A stretch of DNA of 7,407 nucleotides from Epsilonproteobacteria bacterium 4484_65 (GCA_002085305.1 NATJ01000040.1:1-7407), one strand, 5' to 3'; shown: positions 1-6,389, counted from the first letter of the stretch. The notes: generated from the sequence alone by a model not told the origin. A program made the numbers and translations.

Positions 1-210
1 AACTGGGCAGGGTATTATGTGAATCTTGTCCCTGAAGATCTTAGACCACCGCCTCCTATACCTCTCATCAAAGCAGATCACGGCATCCCACTCAAACTCA
101 TAGAAGATGAAGAAATAGCAAACATACTTCCCAAGGTTGAAGGGAAGACGACCGTGATCCGCCTTGAGAAAATGCATATTAAGTCAATCAAATTTGTAGA
201 GAGTTTATAG
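1..210 (+). CDS. C-terminal part of an unrecognised protein (5' end outside window)
   Basis: The frame is open from the first base to a TAG at 208-210, so this is most likely the last 69 residues of a gene that starts to the left. I do not recognise the family. The visible part has a proline run (RPPPPIP, about residues 21-27 of the fragment), followed by a charged tail ending in KFVESL. No Cys/His motif or membrane segment is seen. A GTG at 19 has an AGGG six to seven bases upstream and could start a 63-aa protein. However, the open frame upstream of it and the lack of a recognisable small protein make a C-terminal fragment more likely. A 48-nt gap separates it from sir2, which has its own promoter. 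Confidence 0.55.
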   Translation, partial: NWAGYYVNLVPEDLRPPPPIPLIKADHGIPLKLIEDEEIANILPKVEGKTTVIRLEKMHIKSIKFVESL

Positions 211-243
211 CACCTTTTTACTTTAAATATCCATTATAAACTA

Positions 244-252
244 TGCTATAAT
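244..252 (+). promoter_or_regulatory. Extended -10 promoter for the Sir2 gene
   Basis: TGCTATAAT is a perfect extended -10 element (TGN plus TATAAT at 247-252). No good -35 is visible 17 bp upstream. The hexamer ends only six bases before the ATG at 259, so transcription would begin at or very near the start codon. The six intervening bases contain no Shine-Dalgarno sequence. This predicts a leaderless or nearly leaderless mRNA. Confidence 0.55.
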
Positions 253-258
253 CTCTCC

Positions 259-1080
259 ATGAATATCACAGAAAACATACAAAAAGCCAAACAATTATTG
301 GAAGAAGCAGATGCCATCTTCATCACTGCCGGGGCAGGGATGGGGGTTGACAGTGGATTGCCTGATTTTAGAGGAGTTGAGGGCTTTTGGAATGCTTATC
401 CTAAGGCTAAGGAGTTAGGGCTTCAGTTTGAAGAGATGGCTAATCCTGAATGGTTTGAGTCTGACCCTCATCTGGCTTGGGCTTTTTATGGGCATAGACT
501 GCATCTTTACCGTGACACTGAGCCTCATGAGGGTTTTAGGAAGCTTTTAGAACTCTCTAATACTAAAAAATATGGAGCCTTTATTTTCACTTCAAATGTT
601 GATGGGCAGTTTCAAAAAGCAGGCTTTTTAGATGAGAGGGTGATGGAGTGTCATGGTTCCATTCATAACCTGCAATGTATCGATAACTGTGAGGGGATGT
701 TGTGGAGTGCGGATGATACTAGTATAGAGATAGAAGAGGGGTTCAGGGCAAAAGAACCGTTACCTTCCTGTCCTTTCTGTGGTGCCATGGCAAGACCGAA
801 TATCTTGATGTTCGGTGACTTTGGCTGGGAATATGCACGTACCAATGGACAAAGAGAAAGACTTGTTACCTGGATGGATAAGATAGAAGAAGAGGGTGGA
901 AAGCTTGCCATCGTTGAGCTAGGAGCAGGGACAGCTGTGCCAACAGTACGAAACACTTCTGCTCAGATAGCCAAAAGATTTGATATCCCTCTCATACGTA
1001 TCAACCCCAGAGAGAGTTTCGGAGCAGAGATAGAACTGCCTATGGGAGCTGCCCAGGCTTTAAATGAAATTATTATCTAG
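259..1080 (+). CDS. Sir2-family NAD-dependent protein deacylase (sirtuin)
   Basis: This is a 273-aa soluble protein of sirtuin length. Family members use NAD+ to remove acyl groups from lysines, giving nicotinamide and O-acyl-ADP-ribose. Visible landmarks in order are: the NAD-binding loop GAGMG (25-29) followed by SGLPDFRG (32-39); TSNVDG (111-116), the usual T(Q/S)N(I/V)D motif; the catalytic His in CHGS (H132); a structural zinc site from Cys140, Cys144, Cys171 and Cys174; RPNILMFGD (179-187); and a late GAGTAVPTVR segment matching the second nucleotide-binding stretch. One oddity is that the usual GAG(I/M)S has Gly29 in place of Ser. The ATG at 259 is supported by the NAD loop lying only 24 residues in, although no ribosome binding site precedes it. 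comF follows after 9 nt and is probably co-transcribed. The substrate is unknown. Confidence 0.92.
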   Translation: MNITENIQKAKQLLEEADAIFITAGAGMGVDSGLPDFRGVEGFWNAYPKAKELGLQFEEMANPEWFESDPHLAWAFYGHRLHLYRDTEPHEGFRKLLELSNTKKYGAFIFTSNVDGQFQKAGFLDERVMECHGSIHNLQCIDNCEGMLWSADDTSIEIEEGFRAKEPLPSCPFCGAMARPNILMFGDFGWEYARTNGQRERLVTWMDKIEEEGGKLAIVELGAGTAVPTVRNTSAQIAKRFDIPLIRINPRESFGAEIELPMGAAQALNEIII

Positions 1081-1089
1081 AGTGTAAAT

Positions 1090-1671
1090 ATGCGTTGTTT
1101 TTCTTGTTCAAAACTAAGCCTAAAAATCATCTGTAAAACATGTGAAGAACAACTGTTTGTACCTACTGTAAGTACACGAAAAGTAGGCACTCTTGATGTC
1201 ATTAGCTTCTTTAAATACTCCACATTGGAGACACTTCTCCTTACCAAACATAAGCCCGAAGGTTATCGTATCTACAAAGCATTGGCCAAGATGACCATGA
1301 AGCCATTTATAGAAGAGTTTGTGGAGTCTGATGACAGGGATGTGTACATCGTAGGTATAGATGAACATGTTAAAAGTGGCTATGCACATGTAGCTCTTCT
1401 TGCACGTGCTATGAAGACTAAGTATTCTATACCGCAACACAGTAGCCTAATGGCAGGAAACAGAGTAAATTATTCAGGTAAAACATTACAATATCGTTTA
1501 GAACATCCAAGAGATTTTGTCTATACCGGTAAAAGTGATATTGATGTGATACTTATAGATGATATTATCACTACCGGTATTACGCTGCAAGAAGCACAGA
1601 AAGTATTGATGGCACATGGTGTGAATGTACTTTTTGCTTTGACTTTGGCTGATGTGGAGGAATCAGAATAA
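1090..1671 (+). CDS. comF: ComF-family phosphoribosyltransferase-like protein
   Basis: The protein has 193 aa. The N-terminus carries a small zinc-finger-like knuckle, C3-x2-C6 and C15-x2-C18, as in ComF proteins. The C-terminal half is a type I phosphoribosyltransferase fold with the PRPP-binding loop DDIITTG (157-163) preceded by hydrophobic VILI. ComF proteins are associated with DNA uptake during natural transformation in several bacteria, but many homologues have unproven roles, so competence here is inference. The gene starts 9 nt after the Sir2 gene without a clear Shine-Dalgarno, which suggests coupled expression. It converges with the glnS-type gene, leaving only 26 nt. Its last codons (LTLADVEESE) are echoed by a relic upstream of fetB at 6354-6389, so the 3' end appears to mark an insertion boundary. 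Confidence 0.85.
   Translation: MRCFSCSKLSLKIICKTCEEQLFVPTVSTRKVGTLDVISFFKYSTLETLLLTKHKPEGYRIYKALAKMTMKPFIEEFVESDDRDVYIVGIDEHVKSGYAHVALLARAMKTKYSIPQHSSLMAGNRVNYSGKTLQYRLEHPRDFVYTGKSDIDVILIDDIITTGITLQEAQKVLMAHGVNVLFALTLADVEESE
1639..1656 (+). repeat. Left copy of direct repeat (comF 3' end)
   Basis: TTGACTTTGGCTGATGTG within the last codons of comF is repeated at 6363-6380 with one mismatch (T1650 versus A6374), in the same codon phase. The two copies enclose the whole minus-strand gene block. Confidence 0.6.
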
Positions 1672-1697
1672 AACCTAACAACAAAAATAGTACTTTA

Positions 1698-3947
1698 TTA
1701 TTTTAATTTCTCAGCCACAAGTTCATTTACCACTTTTGGGTTTGCTTTGCCCCCTGTGGCTTTTAGTACTTGACCTACAAAGAAGCCCAATAGTTTGGTG
1801 TTGCCTGCTTTAAACTTAGCGACATTGTCTGGATTTTTTGCAATAATTTCATCAATGATAGGTGCTATTATAGAAGGGTCACTTATCTGCACTAGTCCTT
1901 TATCTTTCACTACTTGTGTTGGGTTCTCTCCAGATTTCACCATCTCTTCAAATACTTGTTTAGCTATCTTATTTGAAATAGTCGCATCATCAACCATCTT
2001 AACAAGCTCAGCTATTTGTTTAGCATTAAATTTCAGCTCATTTGCTTGCTTTTCTTTTAGCTCTCTTGCTACATCATTGGACACAATGTTAGCTAAACCT
2101 ACAGGGCTATTCAGTACAGCAAGAGCCTCTTCATAAAAAGAAGATAGTTGTTCATCACGCGCTAGTGTATTAGCAACTTCACTATTGAGTCCAAGCGCAT
2201 TAGTGTACTTATCAAATAATGCTTGTTGCTCTTCACTCATAGCTACTACTTCACCGTCTATTTGCACTTTTTTAGCTTGAGGCTTAGGTACAGGTTCACC
2301 TGTTTTTTTCTTTTTACCCCAAGAGTCTTTCAGACCAACAATCTTATTGAACACAGGGTGTTCATCGCTATAATTAATAGGATCAGCATAAAAATACCCC
2401 TGTCTTTCAAACTGGAATCTCTCATCAGGTTTCTCAGTTATCACAGCAGGTTCAATAAGGGCATTTTTGATAACTTGTAAAGAATCTGGGTTTATATCTT
2501 CTACTCCCTCAGGAGCTTCTTCTTTAAATAATCTGTCATAAAGCCTTACTTCTACTGTTTTAGCCTCTTTAGCACTAACCCATTGGATAGCACTTTTGAC
2601 TTTGATACCACTAGTATCTGAGCCACTTTTAGAGTCAGGGTGATACTCTGCTTTTATCTCTACTATATTGCCATTAGTGTCTTTTATCACTTCCTTACAA
2701 GAAATGATATATCCATGTCTAAGACGTACAGGTTGCTCTGGTGTAAGACGGAAGTAACCCTTTGGCGGATTCTCCATAAAGTCATCACGTTCTATATAAA
2801 TGTCCTTAGAGAAAGGTATCTTTCTCGAACCTTCTTTTGGTACATCATGTGGATAGTATGAAGCTTCAATCTCTTCACTCCCCTCATAGTTTACGATGGT
2901 TACTTTGAGTGGATCAAGCACACATAGTACACGTGGTACTTTTGTATTGAGATCATCTCTTATAGAAAATTCAAGCTGTGCAACATCCACCATAGAGTTT
3001 GCTTTTGCTATACCTATACCATCACAAAAATTCAAAATAGACTCTGGCGTATAACCTCTTCTTTTGTATCCAGCGATTGTTGGCAGACGAGGGTCATCCC
3101 AGCCACTAACTTGTCCACCTTCAACCAATTCTAAAAGCTTTCTTTTACTCATAACCGTATAGTTAATATTCAGTCTTGCAAACTCATACTGGTAAGGTCG
3201 TGGTGGTTTTAACCCAAGCGTATCAAGTACCCAATTATAAATATCACGGTTGTTTTCAAACTCTAATGTACAAATAGAGTGAGTAACGCCTTCAATATAA
3301 TCAGCTAAGCAGTGAGCAAAGTCATACATTGGGTAAATAGACCACTCATCTCCTGCTCTAAAGTGATGCGCATGTCTGATACGATATAAAAGTGGATCTC
3401 GCATTTTCATATTAGCAGCAGACATATCGATCCGTGCTCTTAATACGTGTTCACCATCTTTAAATTCACCCTTTTTCATTCTTTCAAAAAGGTCTAGGTT
3501 CTCTTCAATACTACGCTGGGCATATTTGCTGCGTCTTCCAGCCTCTGTAACAGTCCCACGATATTCACGTATCTCTTCTTCAGTTAGACTATCAACGTAT
3601 GCCTTGCCCATTTTAATGAGTTCAACGGCGTAATCGTATAACTTAGGGAAGTAATCAGAAGTAAAATGTACACTATTACCCCAGTCAAATCCAAGCCACT
3701 GCACAGCATCTTTAAGAGCCTCAACATATTTCGTGTCTTCTGTAGTTGGATTGGTATCATCCATTCTAAGGTTACAGTGACCATGATAATCACGAGCAAT
3801 ACCAAAATTTATAACGATAGACTTAGCGTGTCCAATGTGTGGGAAGCCATTAGGCTCTGGAGGAAATCTTGTAACAACCTCTTTATACTTGCCTGACTTC
3901 AAGTCCTCTTCAACTATTGTACGTAAAAAATCTTTGCTCTTGCTCAT
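1698..3947 (-). CDS. glnS: Glutaminyl-tRNA synthetase with C-terminal YqeY/GatB-tail domain
   Basis: This 749-aa class Ic aminoacyl-tRNA synthetase attaches glutamine to tRNA-Gln in the cytoplasm. The start region FPPEPNGFPHIGH holds the ATP-binding HIGH motif at 37-40. VMSKR at 265-269 is the GlnRS form of KMSKS. The Rossmann catalytic domain covers roughly residues 20-335 and the beta-barrel anticodon-binding region roughly 340-545. A lysine/proline-rich linker (about 544-565) leads to a YqeY-like domain (about 575-749) ending in the GatB-tail signature with NPDNVAKFKAGN and LLGFFVGQVLK. Plain bacterial GlnRS is about 550 aa, so the extra length is this appended domain. Similar fusions are known, for example in Deinococcus, where the extension helps tRNA-Gln binding. 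The ATG at 3947 is supported by AAAAGGG (complement of 3957-3963) nine bases upstream. The gene faces comF tail to tail. Confidence 0.95.
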   Translation of the reverse strand: MSKSKDFLRTIVEEDLKSGKYKEVVTRFPPEPNGFPHIGHAKSIVINFGIARDYHGHCNLRMDDTNPTTEDTKYVEALKDAVQWLGFDWGNSVHFTSDYFPKLYDYAVELIKMGKAYVDSLTEEEIREYRGTVTEAGRRSKYAQRSIEENLDLFERMKKGEFKDGEHVLRARIDMSAANMKMRDPLLYRIRHAHHFRAGDEWSIYPMYDFAHCLADYIEGVTHSICTLEFENNRDIYNWVLDTLGLKPPRPYQYEFARLNINYTVMSKRKLLELVEGGQVSGWDDPRLPTIAGYKRRGYTPESILNFCDGIGIAKANSMVDVAQLEFSIRDDLNTKVPRVLCVLDPLKVTIVNYEGSEEIEASYYPHDVPKEGSRKIPFSKDIYIERDDFMENPPKGYFRLTPEQPVRLRHGYIISCKEVIKDTNGNIVEIKAEYHPDSKSGSDTSGIKVKSAIQWVSAKEAKTVEVRLYDRLFKEEAPEGVEDINPDSLQVIKNALIEPAVITEKPDERFQFERQGYFYADPINYSDEHPVFNKIVGLKDSWGKKKKTGEPVPKPQAKKVQIDGEVVAMSEEQQALFDKYTNALGLNSEVANTLARDEQLSSFYEEALAVLNSPVGLANIVSNDVARELKEKQANELKFNAKQIAELVKMVDDATISNKIAKQVFEEMVKSGENPTQVVKDKGLVQISDPSIIAPIIDEIIAKNPDNVAKFKAGNTKLLGFFVGQVLKATGGKANPKVVNELVAEKLK

Positions 3948-3986
3948 TATAATTAACCCTTTTGATATTTGAAACTTATTTGTGGT

Positions 3987-3992
3987 ATTTTA
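3987..3992 (-). promoter_or_regulatory. Possible -10 element for the glnS-type gene
   Basis: Reading the minus strand, TAAAAT lies 39 nt before the start codon at 3947, in the 102-nt gap between the rluE-like gene and glnS. A convincing -35 hexamer is not seen at 16-18 bp. The gap length and the good Shine-Dalgarno suggest a separate transcript from the rluE-like gene, but this site is a weak call. Confidence 0.25.
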
Positions 3993-4020
3993 TCTAATTA
4001 GAGCTTGTTGCATCTTAGCT

Positions 4021-4037
4021 AAAGTTTTATAAACTTT
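4021..4037. terminator. AT-rich hairpin downstream of the rluE-like gene
   Basis: AAAGTTT-TAT-AAACTTT is a perfect 7-bp stem with a 3-nt loop, located 13 nt past the stop codon of the rluE-like gene. It has no G/C-rich core, and on the minus strand no T-tract follows it. It can only be a weak intrinsic terminator or a chance palindrome in AT-rich DNA. Confidence 0.25.
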
Positions 4038-4049
4038 TTATCCTTCGCG

Positions 4050-4628
4050 TTAATTAAGATCTTGAATTAGCATTCTTTCTTCTTCCAATGAAAGGTAACG
4101 CCACTTACCACTTTCGATATTGAGTTTAAAACTGCCAATGCTGATTCGTTTCAATTCTAACACCTTTAAGGGTGTCCCGAATTTTGGGTCTTTCATCGCC
4201 CCAAAAAGTCGGCGGATATGCCTATTTTTCCCCTCGTCAATTACTATCCTGAGTTTTGTTTTCGCACCGCCCATACCTATTTTTTCAACTACAAGAGCTT
4301 TTAGTAGGTCACCCTTACTTTCCACTCCTTTCTTAGCCTCTGCAATATGTTCGTCTGTTACGTGGCCCCTGACCCATATTTCGTACACCTTAACGCAATT
4401 TCCCGGTCTGGTCAATGCGTCGCCGACTTTGCCGTTGGTTGTAAATAATAGAAGTCCCTTAGATTCTAGATCTAAGCGTCCAATGGGCATCCATCCGTCA
4501 TCAAAAACCCAGTCGGGTAAAAGATCATAAACTGTTTTTCGCCCAAGTTCGTCAGATCGTGTGACCACATAACCCTTAGGCTTATTAAGTGCTAACAGTT
4601 TTTTCGAATCGTTCGCTGTGTTATTCAT
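4050..4628 (-). CDS. RsuA/RluE-type rRNA pseudouridine synthase lacking S4 domain
   Basis: The protein has 192 aa. Enzymes of this family isomerise a specific uridine in rRNA to pseudouridine. The opening LLALNKPKGYVVT (11-23) is the family's first conserved strand. IGRLDLESKGLLLFT (49-63) contains the catalytic Asp53 in GRLD. YEIWV (82-86) and DEGKNRHIRRLFGAM (131-145) match the remaining RsuA-family motifs. There is no N-terminal S4 RNA-binding domain, unlike RsuA, RluB and RluF; this resembles RluE, which modifies 23S rRNA near U2457 in E. coli. The exact target here is not deducible. The ATG at 4628 is preceded by AAGGAA (complement of 4637-4642) eight bases upstream. G+C is about 44% (hand count over 480 bases), well above the adjoining exonuclease gene, which suggests a different origin. 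Confidence 0.88.
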   Translation of the reverse strand: MNNTANDSKKLLALNKPKGYVVTRSDELGRKTVYDLLPDWVFDDGWMPIGRLDLESKGLLLFTTNGKVGDALTRPGNCVKVYEIWVRGHVTDEHIAEAKKGVESKGDLLKALVVEKIGMGGAKTKLRIVIDEGKNRHIRRLFGAMKDPKFGTPLKVLELKRISIGSFKLNIESGKWRYLSLEEERMLIQDLN

Positions 4629-4751
4629 TAGGTGTATTCCTTAGTTATTTTTGATGAACCCTTAAATTAAGATCGTTTCCAAAAGCGTAAATTTCAGAAA
4701 GAATTACTATGTAGTAGATCTCACAAGTGTACTTTGGGATATTTAGTTATC

Positions 4752-5279
4752 CTAAATCATTTTACACTCCATTTTATTTAAAATTTCCAAGGTCTTAGTC
4801 ACATCATAAATAGCACTATGATACTGTTCATCATCAAATTCTATATTGTAATATTTACAAGTCTCAATAAGTTTTGGGTTTTTTATATTACCCCTAATGT
4901 TGGTCGCTTTAACAATTTTTTTATTTTCTTTCATAGTACAGAAATGATTTTCAAATGAGAGCAACTCTCCAATATGTCTTAATTCAAATGATATGTTATG
5001 CGCTACCAATGTTTTAGTGTTTTTGCAAAACGCTACAAAGTCCGTATCATCTTCAAAGTACTCTTCATAGGTTACGCTTTTTCTTAATCTCTCAAGTCTA
5101 TCTGGAGATAGTTTATGTACGGCTAGAGCATGAGGGTTTACTTCATATTCCGAGAAATAATAACGATGAAAAGTATCTAGAACTTTATATTCATTGTTTA
5201 CTTTCTTAACACGAAAAGCGGCTACTTCTATAACATCATGTATATTTGCTGAGTTTGTTTCAAAGTCTAAAATTATCAT
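4752..5279 (-). CDS. DEDDh (DnaQ/RNase T-like) 3'-5' exonuclease, small
   Basis: The 175-aa protein matches the size of a stand-alone exonuclease domain. Motif I is LDFET (Asp5, Glu7). Motif II is VAHNISFEL (92-100). Motif III is YHSAIYDVTKT (153-163) with His154 and Asp159, the HxAxxD form typical of DEDDh enzymes. Such enzymes remove nucleotides from 3' ends of DNA or RNA using two metal ions; whether this one acts on DNA or RNA cannot be told. Motif II normally reads HNxxFD, but here the metal-binding Asp is Glu99. G+C is about 30%, much lower than either neighbour. No Shine-Dalgarno is visible before the ATG at 5279, and no alternative in-frame start is seen nearby. It lies 40 nt downstream of truA, so read-through from truA is plausible. 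A recent acquisition is possible. Confidence 0.82.
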   Translation of the reverse strand: MIILDFETNSANIHDVIEVAAFRVKKVNNEYKVLDTFHRYYFSEYEVNPHALAVHKLSPDRLERLRKSVTYEEYFEDDTDFVAFCKNTKTLVAHNISFELRHIGELLSFENHFCTMKENKKIVKATNIRGNIKNPKLIETCKYYNIEFDDEQYHSAIYDVTKTLEILNKMECKMI

Positions 5280-5319
5280 AGTGATATCATATCTAGATTG
5301 TATTTAACTAATCGTAACG

Positions 5320-6123
5320 TTAATAAGAAATTTGAATCAAGTGTAGCCCTCTCGACTTGGCTCTGGAACTGATCTTTTCTTCTTTGTGATTTGCCAGTGC
5401 TTCACTAATATCACTCAGGCTAAGCTGGTTTCTCCCGCGTGCAAATAAAGCACCCGCAATATACCGAACCATGTACCTTAAAAAACCTTCGCCAACGATC
5501 TTAAGATAGTAAACTTTATTGCCAAACGTTGAAGGTTGAGCTTCCACTATTTCACAGCTGAGAATAGTACGGAAGGTTGAACTCATATTGGTGTCTCGTT
5601 TTGCGAAGCTATAGAAATCATGTTCGCCAATGAAAAGTTTACAGGCTTGTTGCATGCGTTCTATATCAAGTGACCCTCTAGTTGAAGCTTTACTATTAGA
5701 GGGGATATGTGCAACGGTATCATTGAGAACCGGGTTGTAGACTGTGTCCGTACAAAAGTAATAATGATACTCTTTGCTCTTGCTGTCCTTATTCGGATTA
5801 AACTCTGCAGCACAGGGTTCGCATTGCAGGATACGTATATCATCGGGCAATAGTGAATTCATACCAAGCAGAAGTTTTTCTGATTCGATTGCTAGGGCAA
5901 TAGTGATTTTTATAACTTGCCCCTGCGCGTGGACACCAGCATCGGTCCTGCTTGCAGTGGAAATAGTACAGCTCTGAAAGTTACAGATTTTTTTGAGTAT
6001 TTGGTGGATGCTTGCTTCTATTGTAGGTTTATGTTCGGTAGGCTTTTGTTCACTTGTACCTATGTCTTGCCAGCCAAAGTAGCTTGTGCCCTTATATGAA
6101 ATTACGAGACGATGATGGTACAT
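5320..6123 (-). CDS. truA: tRNA pseudouridine synthase A (TruA)
   Basis: The protein has 267 aa from the ATG at 6123, normal for TruA, which makes pseudouridine at positions 38-40 in tRNA anticodon stems. Visible motifs, numbered from this ATG, are: YKGTSYFGWQ (10-19); ASRTDAGVHAQGQ (57-69) with catalytic Asp61; LPDDI (92-96); FRTI (184-187); GEGFLRYMVR (211-220); and the C-terminal GLHLIQISY. An insertion-like stretch (about residues 20-33, TSEQKPTEHKP) follows the first motif. A TTG at 6135 would add four residues and has AAGGA (complement of 6141-6145) five bases upstream, which is better spaced than anything before the ATG. I chose the ATG because the added residues are not part of the fold, but the TTG is a real alternative. 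The exonuclease gene follows after 40 nt. Confidence 0.93.
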   Translation of the reverse strand: MYHHRLVISYKGTSYFGWQDIGTSEQKPTEHKPTIEASIHQILKKICNFQSCTISTASRTDAGVHAQGQVIKITIALAIESEKLLLGMNSLLPDDIRILQCEPCAAEFNPNKDSKSKEYHYYFCTDTVYNPVLNDTVAHIPSNSKASTRGSLDIERMQQACKLFIGEHDFYSFAKRDTNMSSTFRTILSCEIVEAQPSTFGNKVYYLKIVGEGFLRYMVRYIAGALFARGRNQLSLSDISEALANHKEEKISSRAKSRGLHLIQISY

Positions 6124-6170
6124 ATATATTTCCAATTTTGTCCTTCTTTTGCTTTATTTTTTATATTATT

Positions 6171-6179
6171 AGTATATCA
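6171..6179 (-). promoter_or_regulatory. Extended -10 promoter for truA
   Basis: On the minus strand TGATATACT is an extended -10 (TGN plus TATACT, complement of 6171-6176), about 48 nt before the ATG of truA. This leaves room for a short leader containing AAGGA. The -35 region (complement of 6194-6199, TAGAAA) is poor. It would drive truA and possibly the exonuclease gene behind it. Confidence 0.4.
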
Positions 6180-6318
6180 AAAATGTCTGCCTATTTCTAA
6201 AAAGTATACAATTATAAAAATTGCTTATGTCCTTTTAGTCGGTGATGAGCCAATATTTGGACAAAGTGTTCCTCTATTTGTTTATTTATGGCAATAGTCG
6301 GTCATCTTTCCTGTTTAT

Positions 6319-6357
6319 AAAACCTTATAAAATAAATATATAACTTTATTAGGTTTT
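6319..6357. repeat. Imperfect inverted repeat at the right edge of the central block
   Basis: AAAACCTTATAAA (6319-6331) and TTTATTAGGTTTT (6345-6357) pair at 12 of 13 positions around a 13-nt AT-only-but-one loop. The structure ends where the comF relic begins. The right arm also pairs with AAAACCTAA at 1670-1678, next to intact comF. It could be a weak terminator or the remains of an element end. The rest of the 281-nt gap between truA and fetB (6136-6416) holds only promoter-like AT-rich sequence. Confidence 0.4.
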
Positions 6358-6389
6358 CTATTTTGACTTTGGCAGATGTGCAAGAGTAG
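6354..6389 (+). pseudogene. Relic of a comF 3' end
   Basis: In the + frame ending with TAG at 6387-6389, this stretch reads FSILTLADVQE-stop, closely matching the C-terminus FALTLADVEE of the intact ComF encoded at 1090-1671. At DNA level 6363-6380 matches 1639-1656 at 17 of 18 bases, and similarity continues a few bases beyond. The frame is closed upstream by TAA at 6333-6335, so only the last dozen codons remain. It implies that a comF gene once directly preceded fetB. The stretch also contains the -35 hexamer of the fetB promoter, which may explain its survival. Confidence 0.55.

Larger units (their letters stand above)
1670..6357. other. Candidate inserted block between two comF 3' ends
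   Basis: The block is bounded on the left by intact comF and on the right by a short comF 3' relic. At its inner edges lies a 9-bp inverted repeat: AAAACCTAA at 1670-1678 and TTAGGTTTT at 6349-6357. All four genes inside are on the minus strand, while every gene outside is on the plus strand. No integrase or transposase is present, so the mechanism is unknown. Homologous replacement, insertion of passenger DNA, or decay of a larger element are all possible. The boundary reading is inference from the repeats and strand pattern. Confidence 0.4.

Noticed and set aside
663..956. Antisense open frame within the sirtuin gene (97 aa), and similar frames inside glnS and the rluE-like gene
   Set aside because: These are mirror-frame shadows of strongly conserved coding regions and have no start signals or motifs of their own.
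1672..1697. Possible bidirectional terminator between the converging comF and glnS genes
   Set aside because: Only scattered A/T complementarity (AAAATA with TATTTT) is present. There is no stable stem, and the right arm overlaps coding sequence.
4737..4752. Small hairpin GGATA/TATCC at the end of the exonuclease gene
   Set aside because: A 5-bp stem without a T-tract is too weak to call a terminator.
6112..6297. Plus-strand open frame of 61 aa overlapping the start of truA
   Set aside because: It has no ribosome binding site and no recognisable motif, overlaps the truA promoter and start, and has the low-complexity make-up of translated AT-rich intergenic DNA.
6212..6301. Minus-strand stop-free stretch of 29 codons upstream of truA, ending in KGHKQFL
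   Set aside because: It looks somewhat protein-like but has no start codon or ribosome site, and it is short enough to be chance. I could not tie it to any family.
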